Positions 8,746 through 17,400 of a DNA stretch of 61,268 nt are shown in pieces. The stretch's first letter is position 1. Each line of letters starts with the position of its first letter. Source of the DNA: Streptomyces regalis (lineage in GTDB: Bacteria > Actinomycetota > Actinomycetes > Streptomycetales > Streptomycetaceae). The notes under the pieces are model-generated. The model made no database searches, was not told the origin of the DNA, and saw nothing but the letters and a program-made list of their open reading frames with translations. The stretch lies in contig NZ_LLZG01000355.1 of NCBI RefSeq assembly GCF_001509475.1, positions 1 through 61,268 on the forward strand, read 5' to 3'. The position numbers and the translations under genes were made by a program.

Positions 8746-9167
8746 CGCCAGACCGGCCCCGGCATGCCCTCCCCCTCGCTGAACGCCAGCACCGTCAGCA
8801 GCACGCGCCCGTACGCCTCACGATCCCCCAGAGCCTCACCCAGCGCCCACCGCACCGAACCCCCCGACCAAGGACCGTCAGAAAGCGGCTCAGGAAAACC
8901 GGGATGACTCCTCCACCGCTCCGCGAAACTCCTCAGCTCCCCCCACGCCGCCCGGGCGGCGTCCAGGTCGCCTCGGTACACGGCATCGACGAAGCCCTGG
9001 TGTGCCGCCTGCGCCTCCCCCAGCCGCACCCGGTAGACGTCCACCGCCGGCTCACTGTCCGCCGTCGGATACTCCGCACGCAGCTCCTCATCCAGACGCG
9101 CATCGACGAACTCATACACGGCCCGAGCCACGGCCTCGGACGGCACATCAGTCGGCGCAGGAGACAC
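8667..9167 (-). CDS. Hypothetical protein, probably a chimeric relic
   Basis: A 166-residue frame. Residues 1-95 look like a compact soluble protein (VARAVYEFVDARLDEELRAE, then GFVDAVYRGDLDAARAAWGE) of unknown function. From about residue 105 the sequence (ALGEALGDREAYGRVLLTVL, AFSEGEGMPGPVW) resembles the winged-helix region of NACHT NTPases, continuing in another frame as the adjacent pseudogene. The last 25 residues are arginine-rich out-of-frame read-through. It appears that a small gene was joined by deletion to the tail of a NACHT gene and then shifted frame. Whether any product is made is unclear. Confidence 0.45.
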   Translation of the reverse strand: MSPAPTDVPSEAVARAVYEFVDARLDEELRAEYPTADSEPAVDVYRVRLGEAQAAHQGFVDAVYRGDLDAARAAWGELRSFAERWRSHPGFPEPLSDGPWSGGSVRWALGEALGDREAYGRVLLTVLAFSEGEGMPGPVWRSVVPDRRRRGYAGRCGRRCRVAAER

Positions 9168-9765
9168 AACAACCCCTCCAAACGATCAACACGGCAACGA
9201 CCAGCACGAGCACCGGACAGCCACGGGAGGCGGGACAACGAGACAGCGAGACACCCGCTGCCGCACCCCGACCGGGCACAACACGCCCACCCGACAGCCG
9301 AGTTCACACCCAGCCCGCCCGCAGCACCCCCACCCTACCCAACCCGTAACACCATCCGCCACACAATACGTAACGTGAAGGGGGGAGGGTCGGGAAGGAA
9401 GGGGACACGTAACACCGAGAGAGGGGCGGGCACGACCGGGTGAGGGACGGCGGGGAGGCCGGGCACCGACACCGCACAGACAGACCCACCCGCCCACAGA
9501 CGCACGAGCCAGACGCACCCATCCCGCCACAGCACCCATGACAGCCCACGACGGCCCACCCCACCGCCACGGCCCACCGCCACGGCCCACCAGGCCGACG
9601 CACCCACCAACCATTACCTCCGTTCGGGCGTACTGCGGTCCCGTGCAATCGCGGGCCGCACGAGGAGCTGCAATCGTCGCAACCGGGGGAGGGCGGCGAA
9701 CCAACCAAGGAGCATCGCGTGGGCCACGACGTCAGGCCGGGAGAAAGAGTGGCGAGGCAGCCATC
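9168..9765. other. Intergenic, repeat-bearing region between divergent genes
   Basis: No gene seen. It holds three CGTAAC-containing boxes (about 9346, 9369, 9408; two read CGTAACACC) on either side of a G-rich run, and a 13-bp tandem repeat listed separately. It should contain the promoter of the patatin gene, but I cannot place a convincing -35/-10 pair. Confidence 0.4.
9562..9591 (+). repeat. 13-bp tandem repeat
   Basis: CACCGCCACGGCC occurs twice in tandem followed by a partial CACC. It is non-coding and lies about 175 bp upstream of the patatin gene. Confidence 0.6.
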
Positions 9766-12231
9766 ATGAGGTTCCTCCCACTCCGCTGCACGCCAGCCAC
9801 GGACGAGATGGATCGTGTGCAGGTTGCTGACGCTCAAACAACCGAAGTCCGGCTCGCCCTGGTAATGAACGGCGGAGTCAGCCTCGCAGTTTGGATGGGA
9901 GGTGTCGCCCATGAGCTCGACCTACTGCGTCGCGCGTCCCGTGGTGACGACGCAGAAGACGTGGCGGTTGAAGACAGGCAGGTCTTCGAACTCTGGAAGC
10001 GACTGGCAAACGATGCTCGCAAGAAAGTACGGATTGACGTCATCTCAGGAACGTCGGCCGGCGGTCTCAACGGCATGCTGCTGGCCACCGCGATCGGTCG
10101 TGGATCGGCCTTGCCAGACCTTCGGGAGATGTGGAGGTCGGCCTCGCTCGAATCCCTACTGCCACAGGCCTCAGACTCCGATGAGAGCGTCCTCAGCGGG
10201 CAGTCACTCGAGAACAAAATCCGCGAGGCCCTCGCGGCCGTCCCGGAAATGCCAGAGCCCGACACCGAGACGATCACCTTGTTCCTCACGGCGACGGCAC
10301 TAGACGGCCAGAGTCGCGCCTTCAAGGACAGCTTCGAACAGCACTTCGACGTTCGCGACCACCGGCGTGTGTACCGCTTCAAGAACCAGCGGCCTGGAGG
10401 GGGTGCCCAGAGGTACAGGAAAGAGAATGGTACGTGGAAGTTCGGGCCGGATGAACCCAAGCATTTCGCCTCCATCAACGAGTTCGCCTTGCTACGGGCC
10501 GCGCGCGCCACCGCTAGCTTCCCGATCGCTTTTCAACCCGTCAGCGAGCTCCCCCTGCTGGACCATCGCGTGCGCCCCGACCCAACATACGGAGACCCAG
10601 CAAGTTGCGTCATGGACGGCGGCGTACTCAACAACGCGCCGTTCAGTCCTGTCCTCGACGAAATCACGAAGCGCCGCGTCACTAGGCGGCCGGTGGAACG
10701 CGCCCTCGTCTTCGTCGTCCCCTCCGCCGCGCGGCTGGAAGATGAGAAGGTCACGCAGCAGCGTTGCCACGAAATTCGCCCCGGCGTCGTGGGCTTGAGC
10801 GCTCTGAATTACCCACAGGAGGTGGATCTCCGCTCCGGCACTGAGGACATCGGCCAGCGGGTTCAGACCAGCGTACGCGGCACCCGCGAGAATCTGTTCG
10901 AACGCCTCGTCACTGATACCGGCACGCAGCACCGAAAACAGATGCAGGAGGCCGCCCAGAGTCTACTCGACGAGTACCGGCGAAGCCGCGTCAACGCCGT
11001 CCTGCTGGACCCAGTGGTCGGGTACACGAGCACAGGAGCGGTGACCTCTCTCGCGCCTCTGCCTGAAGTGGACGACGACGCAATCGCTGACATCCTCGAT
11101 CGGCCGCTCTCCTGGTTTCCCCCAGGGGACGAGCAGCTCAGCGATCCCAACATCGACCACTGGCCGTGGGGAATCATCACTGCCGAGCGGCTCCTGCAGA
11201 CCCTTGGTCATTACCTGCATGAACTCCTTAGGCCCACGCACGGTCGCGCGCCGAATCTCTCACCGGAGAAGCAGGCGGTGCTCGTCGAAGGGACTGCCAA
11301 CATCAGCACCCGGCTCCGTGAGGCACTTGCTGTCAGGGATGCAGTCAGGACTGAGTTGGGTAGTCGACATCTCCTGGACGGCGGACTGGGCGAGATGCAG
11401 GCGGCCCTACTGGCCGATCAGGTATTCAACGAGCTGAACGTGCCGGAGGTGGTCGGCCGACTCGTTAACGAGGCGGCCACGTGCTTCCTCCGCACTCTCA
11501 AACAGACCACACCGGGCCCACACTGTCGGAAGCAAGAGGACGTGATTTCCGCCTATCTGACGGTAGAAGTGCTCACCCAAGCGTTCGCGCCGCCTGCGAA
11601 GGTCATCGACAACCTGACGCCGAAGTTCAAGTTCCTACGGCTGGGGCCTGACGACATGGGGCCGCTCTTCCACGAGGACTGGTCGGCGCGCCTTGGCGAC
11701 AAGAAGCTCTACGGCATCCGGTTCCGCCACTTCGGTGCCTTCATCAACAAGGAGTGGCGGCAGTCAGACTTTGTCTGGGGTCGTCTAGACGCAGCCCACT
11801 ACTTGCTGCCCCTGCTGCTTCCGGACGAGGCTGACAGGCAAGAGGAGAGGACCCTTCACGAAGCGATCCTTGCTGCCGAGGAACTGCCTGGCGAAGAAGG
11901 GGATAGCCCCACTGAACGGATGCGAAAGCGCCTGGCGGATCTGGCGACGAAAAGCGATGCCCAACTGCTGGCCGACCAAGACGCCAAGCCGGTGAAGAAA
12001 ACCGGCGACAAGCTGATCGGCGTGATGGTGAAAAAGCAGCCGCTTTGCTTCATCGCTGGCCTGGTGTGGCACCGGACTTGGGTAATCTGGCGTAAAGGGC
12101 ACGAGCAGGGAGAGCAGGTGTCCCTGAGGGATGCGGCAAAGTCCGCTCTGGCACAGATCGTGATCGCTCCACTCATGCTGGGGAGTGCCTTCATCGGGGC
12201 CGTGATCGTGGCCCTAATCCGCCATCTCTAG
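9766..12231 (+). CDS. Patatin-like phospholipase with C-terminal membrane anchor
   Basis: An 821-residue protein of the actinobacterial patatin-like family (DUF3376-type C-terminal part). It should hydrolyse acyl esters of lipids with a Ser-Asp dyad. The oxyanion loop is NGGVSLAVWMGGV (35-47), the nucleophile elbow GTSAGG (95-100, Ser97) and the catalytic Asp lies in VMDGGVLNNAPF (Asp284). The C-terminus ends in one hydrophobic helix (IVIAPLMLGSAFIGAVIVAL), which would tether it to the membrane. I chose the ATG at 9766; the ATG at 9808 is also possible. Codon use is visibly less GC-biased than the telomere genes, hinting at separate acquisition. Patatin lipases serve as membrane-attacking effectors in several phage-defence systems; here no sensor gene is adjacent, so that role is only inferred. 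Confidence 0.85.
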   Translation: MRFLPLRCTPATDEMDRVQVADAQTTEVRLALVMNGGVSLAVWMGGVAHELDLLRRASRGDDAEDVAVEDRQVFELWKRLANDARKKVRIDVISGTSAGGLNGMLLATAIGRGSALPDLREMWRSASLESLLPQASDSDESVLSGQSLENKIREALAAVPEMPEPDTETITLFLTATALDGQSRAFKDSFEQHFDVRDHRRVYRFKNQRPGGGAQRYRKENGTWKFGPDEPKHFASINEFALLRAARATASFPIAFQPVSELPLLDHRVRPDPTYGDPASCVMDGGVLNNAPFSPVLDEITKRRVTRRPVERALVFVVPSAARLEDEKVTQQRCHEIRPGVVGLSALNYPQEVDLRSGTEDIGQRVQTSVRGTRENLFERLVTDTGTQHRKQMQEAAQSLLDEYRRSRVNAVLLDPVVGYTSTGAVTSLAPLPEVDDDAIADILDRPLSWFPPGDEQLSDPNIDHWPWGIITAERLLQTLGHYLHELLRPTHGRAPNLSPEKQAVLVEGTANISTRLREALAVRDAVRTELGSRHLLDGGLGEMQAALLADQVFNELNVPEVVGRLVNEAATCFLRTLKQTTPGPHCRKQEDVISAYLTVEVLTQAFAPPAKVIDNLTPKFKFLRLGPDDMGPLFHEDWSARLGDKKLYGIRFRHFGAFINKEWRQSDFVWGRLDAAHYLLPLLLPDEADRQEERTLHEAILAAEELPGEEGDSPTERMRKRLADLATKSDAQLLADQDAKPVKKTGDKLIGVMVKKQPLCFIAGLVWHRTWVIWRKGHEQGEQVSLRDAAKSALAQIVIAPLMLGSAFIGAVIVALIRHL

Positions 12232-13189
12232 CAGCCGCCCGCTGCACCCCCGAGTCGGTGGGGCCGACGGCGCCAGAGACCAACCAGACCCCGCGCGCCC
12301 TCCAATGCACAGCACACCGGACACCCCACACGCCACACCCACAAGACCGGCCCATACCCCCTCATGCTCGGCTGTTGCGCCGATACTTCGTCTCGCCATT
12401 GATGGACGTGTCCTCACCCGCGAACCAGCGAGTCACGGCCGCGGGGCCCGGGACGTGCGGTCTCCGTGGGCTATCAGCAGTGTGTCGCGCTGGGGTGCGG
12501 GCCGGCTGAAGTCTCCGCGAGGGAATCCTTCGATCCACAGGGGCCGGTGTTCGTCGACGCTGGCGTAGTACTGGTTGCGCCAGTGGCCTCGGACCCAGTG
12601 TCCGGCGGGTGTGCGGCCTTCGGCGGCGGCCCGGGCGGCTGCGACTTCGTGAGCGCGGTTTCCGGGCGGCGTAGGAGTCTGTCGGGATCTTGGTGCCGCC
12701 GAGGTCAGCGGGTCTGTCCTGGCCGCCGACGTGATCAGCCAAGTGCCCGCGGGGTGTCACAGAGGCCAACCGGGAGGGGCAGCCGGCCCGAGGAACCGCG
12801 CGGGCGGGCACGGACGCCACCGCACGGCGGGCAGCCGCAGCAGTCTCCTGTGGCATGTACCGTGTTTCGGCTCGGCTGGGCAAGCCTTGGGCGCAACGAC
12901 GTTCGGACGTCAGCGAACGGTGTCGAGGAGGGCGAGCCTGATCGGCCTTGGTGTCATGAGGGGGTTGTCGTGCAGGACGCTGTCGCTGTGCGCGAGCGGT
13001 GCCAGGGTCGCTGCGACGTCGGTGGGCAGTCCGGTGGCGGTGGCCAGACCGGAAACGGTGCGTGCCGGACGTACCTGCGGGCAGCAGCTCGGCCGAGGAC
13101 GCCGACGCACGTCTCCCCGGTGGATGTCGCGGCCCTTGGCGCGCCGGTCCATCATCCTGCTGTGACGTACGCCGCGTTAAGGAGAAGGA
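12232..13189. other. Region of decayed minus-strand genes
   Basis: No intact gene. Besides the 12433-12700 relic, the minus strand at about 12910-13060 reads like the end of a regulator-type protein (TVSGLATATGLPTDVAATLA) followed by a TGA at 12910, but upstream of this the frame turns arginine/proline-rich and no start is evident. The last 35 bp hold the AAGGAG ribosome-binding site for the next gene. Confidence 0.35.
12433..12700 (-). pseudogene. Relic of a small phage/plasmid-type protein
   Basis: The minus strand encodes, up to a TGA at 12433-12435, a segment with clear coding character: GHWVRGHWRNQYYASVDEH then RPLWIEGFPRGDF. I recall similar HWR-QxY...HRP-WI endings in short hypothetical proteins of actinobacterial phages and plasmids. 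No start codon with a ribosome-binding site is visible, and part of the upstream continuation (GGTKIPTDSYA) is in another frame, so it is scored as a broken gene. Confidence 0.4.
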
Positions 13190-14089
13190 ATGGGCCGCTG
13201 GCTTGATGACTTGAGGGACGCGCGCAACTCCACCAAGATCGCCGCAGGGGCGTCCTTTGCCCTGGGTTTCCTCCTGCTCGCATGGTCCACGAGGAAAGAT
13301 CTTACGTCTGGCTGGGGTCTGGCGTATCTACCGAGCCTGCTCTCTGGACTCACGGGCTTCCTGATCGGCGCGCCTATCGCACTCTTCTTCCTCAACGCGC
13401 TCAACAGAGACCAGGTGGAGCGCTCGGAGCGGCGAGCAGTGCTCGCCCTGGCTCGCAATGTGGCGGAGGATTTTCACCTGACGGTGCGGAGTTGCCTCCG
13501 GGTGGGCGACTCCGAGGCAGATGCTGAGGCGAGGCTCAACAGCCTTGTAACCAAGGCCGAGAACTTCTACAGATACGCCGTCACCGACACGAGAGACCTG
13601 CGCAAACCGAACCGGGGCATGCGCTCACGGGTGATCGGTGTTTCCGTGTCCAGGAGCGTGTGGGATCGGGCTGCAACTGCCGCGCGGGATTTCCTGGATG
13701 AGGTCGGTGCGGCGACGACGCTTTCGCAGAGTAGACAGGCCCTGGAATGGGCGGGGAAGGCCGAAGCGGAGTGGCGCTTCTTGGAACGCGACATCCGAGC
13801 TCGGCTGGTTGCAGCCGGTCGGATGTGGTTGGACCCCGACCTCGCCCAGTCGATGCACAGAGATATGGACCTCCTCACCGGCGACGACGCCCAGTGCCTA
13901 CGCAGAACTCGCCAGCTGATCCAGTCCATGCCCAAGGCCAAGGGGGCGCCGACACTCCGAGACGTCCTTGATCTCTCAGACTGCGCAAGCAGCGCGTGGA
14001 GGTGGGCACATGCGCTGAGGAATGTGCAGACGGCATCGCACCGCCCCGCCGACTTTTGGGCCGAGACAGCGTCTCTGCCCACGAAGTGA
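13190..14089 (+). CDS. Two-TM membrane protein, unknown
   Basis: A 299-residue protein I do not recognise. Residues 17-33 and 47-68 are hydrophobic (ASFALGFLLLAWS and LLSGLTGFLIGAPIALFFL), giving an N-terminal hairpin in the membrane. A helical, charged cytoplasmic domain follows, including QVERSERRAVLALARNVAED and a Trp-rich end (SAWRWAHALRNV). A strong AAGGAG site six bases upstream fixes the ATG at 13190. It stands alone between the patatin gene and the convergent CHAT gene. It lies in a set of conflict-type genes, but nothing in the sequence itself shows a defence role. Confidence 0.75.
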   Translation: MGRWLDDLRDARNSTKIAAGASFALGFLLLAWSTRKDLTSGWGLAYLPSLLSGLTGFLIGAPIALFFLNALNRDQVERSERRAVLALARNVAEDFHLTVRSCLRVGDSEADAEARLNSLVTKAENFYRYAVTDTRDLRKPNRGMRSRVIGVSVSRSVWDRAATAARDFLDEVGAATTLSQSRQALEWAGKAEAEWRFLERDIRARLVAAGRMWLDPDLAQSMHRDMDLLTGDDAQCLRRTRQLIQSMPKAKGAPTLRDVLDLSDCASSAWRWAHALRNVQTASHRPADFWAETASLPTK

Positions 14090-14411
14090 CGACGGGCATC
14101 GCGCGTGAGCCAGGGTCGGCAGCCCGTGCCGAGATCAACAGCCTCTCCAGCTATGAGCCACCGAGGACCAGGCCAACGACATCCGCCGTCAGAAGGACAT
14201 CATCGAAGCACTCGCCGCACAGCAGGCGCCCGCCGGTGTTCGTCGGCCGGAGTGTGGTGGACGGTCGGCGTTCGGTCACGGGGACGAGGTCGCTGCGGCA
14301 CTCGCCCGGCTCAGGGATGTCCTCACGGTGGCCAACCAGGACCGCAATCGGCACTGTGTCGGACTCGATGCCCAGGTCAGCAGTGTCTGGGGTGCTTCCC
14401 ACGTGGGTGGT
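14090..14411. other. Short intergenic stretch with a possible coding remnant
   Basis: This lies between two convergent genes. Fragments on the plus strand read plausibly as protein (ANDIRRQKDIIEALAAQQ, later ARLRDVLTVANQDRNRH) in different frames, suggesting the worn remains of a helical protein. No terminator hairpin stands out. Confidence 0.3.
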
Positions 14412-17400
14412 TCAGAGTCCTCGGGCCATCTCTTGAAGGACCGCGGCGGCCGTGTCCGGGCTGGTGTGCTGCTGGAGGGCGGTGGTGAAGAGTGTGCTGC
14501 CCAGCGCATTCTGGCAGGCGGCAAGGCTTCGCAGGCATTTGCTGGTATCCGGCGACTGCAGCCGGGTGAACATGACCAGTGCGTTCGCGTACAGCGGTAC
14601 CGCTTGTTCCCAGGCTTCTTGCTGCCGTGCCAGGTTGCCAAGTTGGTGGTAGACCGTGGCAGTTGCGCCCTGATCGCCGAGCTGCTGGAAGGCGTCGAGG
14701 GCCTGGGCGTAGAACACGTGGGCCTCGTCTGGTGCGTCTTCGGTTTCCGCGATCACACCCAGTAGGTGGTGAATGCGGGCGGCGGCGGCCCGGTCACGCA
14801 CACGCTCGAATGTCGCGAGGGCGTCGGTGCAGAGCTGTCGGGCTTCGCCCAGGTCTCCTCGCAGGTAGGCGAGGTTGCCGAGCTGGTGGCGGACGCGGGC
14901 GATACCGACTGGATCGCCGAGTTGCTCGAAGGCGTCAAGGGCCTGGGCGTAGAACGCGTGGGCTTCGTCCGGGTGGCCTTGGGTTTGGGCGAGGTTGCCG
15001 AGTTGGCCGTGGACTCGGGCGGCGCCAGCGAGGTTGCCGAGGTCCTGGAAGGTCTCGAGGGCTTCCAGGGCCAGACGGCGGGCCTCGTCCGGATCGCCTT
15101 GCGCATGGGCGATCATGCCGAGCTGGTGCAGGGTGTGGGCAATGCCGTCGCGGTTGCCCAGGCGCTCGTTTATGTCGAGTGCCTGCCGGAAGATCTGGCG
15201 GGCCTGGTCGAACCTGCCCTGGCCTTGGAGGATCACGCCGATTTGGTGGAGGGTCGCGGTGGCGCCGGGCTCGTCGCCGACCTGCCTCTTGATCTGGAGA
15301 GACTGGCCGTACAGCTGGAGGGCTTGGTCGAGGTCGCCCTGGGCCTGCGCGAGAATGCCGAGCTGGTTGATCGTGCGGGCGGTGTTGGCGTCGTCGCGCG
15401 CCCGCCGGAAGGTCTCAAGTGCGTCGGTATAGAGCCGGCGGGCCTCGTCCGGATCACCTTGCTCGTGGGCGATCATGCCCAGCTGGCAGTGGGTGAGGGC
15501 CGCGCCGACCTGGTCGCCGAGCCGTTGTTTGATCTCGAGCGAGCACTGGTAGAAGTGGCGGGCTTGGCCGATCTCGCCCTGGCTTTGGGAGGTCATGCCG
15601 AGCTGGTGCAGTGCGCGGGCGGTGCCGGCGTCGTCGCCTAGCTGTTGGAAGGACTCCAGCGCCTGGGCGTACAGGCGCCGCGCTCCGGCCGGGTCTCCCT
15701 GCCCCTTTGTGACGATGCCGAGGTGGAGTATCCAAGCGGCTCGTCGGCGCGAGTGATCGGGGAGCTGGTCCAACGTGGTGGTGATGAGGGTGCGGGCCCG
15801 GTCCCACGCTCCGCGGTTTTGCAGATCGAGACAGGCCCTCTCGGCGGCATCGGCGGCGTGTTCAACGTCGCCGGCCTGAAGCAGGTGGTGACGGGCCTCG
15901 AGGCGGTCGTGGATATCCGCCAGCCGGTCCTGGGGCCATGTTTCGGCGCGCCATTGCCAGTAGGCGGCGGCATCACGGTGGGTCTGGCGTAGCTCGTGCT
16001 CCCGGCCGGCCTGGGACATCTGGCGGTGGAGTTCGGTGGCGGTCCACCGGTGGACGAAGACCTGGCTGTGGTGCGGGTCGGTGTGCAGCAGGCCCGTGCG
16101 GGCGCACTCGCTGATGAGCTGGTCGAGGTCGGCGGGGCGGGTCCGAGGCGGCGCGGGTTTCTGCTGGTACTGGGCAAGCAGCGGGGCGAGTTCGTCGCGC
16201 AGTGCGGAAGGCAGCGCATCGAGGTCGACGGGCTGGTCCAGGGGAATCCCGGCCGTGGTGAGCACGTCGTGGATGCGCTGGCCGGTGGCGGCGATGGCTG
16301 CGTTGGCGTTTTCGTCGGGGGCGCCGAGGTGGAACGGCAGGGCGTTGGTGTCGACGGGTTCGCGGTAGACCGCGGCGGCGTGCAGCAGTTCGTACGCGGC
16401 CGGTGACAGGCAGGCGGTGAGTTCGGGCAGCATGACGTCGTCGGCGGCCAGGGCAGCGGTCTCGGCGAGACGGGCGTCGAGCCGCCCGCTGCCGTGTGGG
16501 GGGCTGCTTGTGCCGGCGGGTGCGGGAGCCGGCGGCTGTCGGCGGCGGAGGGCTTGGGCGAGGCGGTGGGTGATGTCGGGGTAGCGGGCGGTGTTGTTGT
16601 TCAGGAGTGCGTCGAGGTATTCCAGGGCGCGGGGGTGGCCGCCGACCAGGTGCCAGACGCGGGTGAGTTCGGGTTCGGTCAATCGGTCCAGGGCGGACAG
16701 GGACCAGGCGAGTTTGAGGGTCTCGGCGTGGCTGAGGGGGCCGAGGTGTTCGAAGACGAGTGCGTCGTGGGCGTGGCCGGGCAGCGGGAAGGGGAACCGG
16801 GAGGTGATCAGGAGTCGGGTGTCGCCGGGATCCAGGACCCAGGCTGCCAGGAGACTGGCGAGATTCGGGTCGCTGATCTGGCTCGCGCCGGGTACGTCGC
16901 CTTCCTCAAGTGCTGCCGTAGCGGGGGTGGGTGAGGTCCCGGAGTCCGTGGTGCTGGCTGTGGGGGTGGCGCCGCCGGTTGTGGTGAGGTTGTCGTCGAA
17001 GTTGTCGAGGCTGACCAGGACCGGGGTGTCGGCGATGGCGTTGCGCAGGTACCTCAGGCGCTGCTGCCAGGGCAGATCGCTGCGGCGGGCCTGGAGCAGG
17101 TGCGTGTGCTGCTGCCGGGTCAGGATCACCCCCGACTCTCCGGCGCGCTGCGCTGTCTGTCCGTGTACCTGTCCCGGTCCAGGTGTTGCCGGGAGGGGAA
17201 GGAAGGGGTCGGTGATGGCGGTGAAGAAGTCGTCGACGCAGATGTCACCGGTGAGTCCGGTATGGATCCATGCGGGGCGCAAGTGCTGCATGCGCAGGAC
17301 GAGTTCGGCGGCGAGCGTGGTCTTGCCGATGCCGCCGATGCCGTGGAGGACGAGCCCGGCGGTGGCGGCGGAATCGACGGTGCGGGGCCAGGCGCGTTGT

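Noticed and set aside
4787..8782. Very long plus-strand reading frame opposite the tap-like gene
   Set aside because: High GC makes stops rare on the antisense strand. The product is Arg/Gly/Ala-rich without any domain, while the minus strand has clear domains and coupling to tpg.
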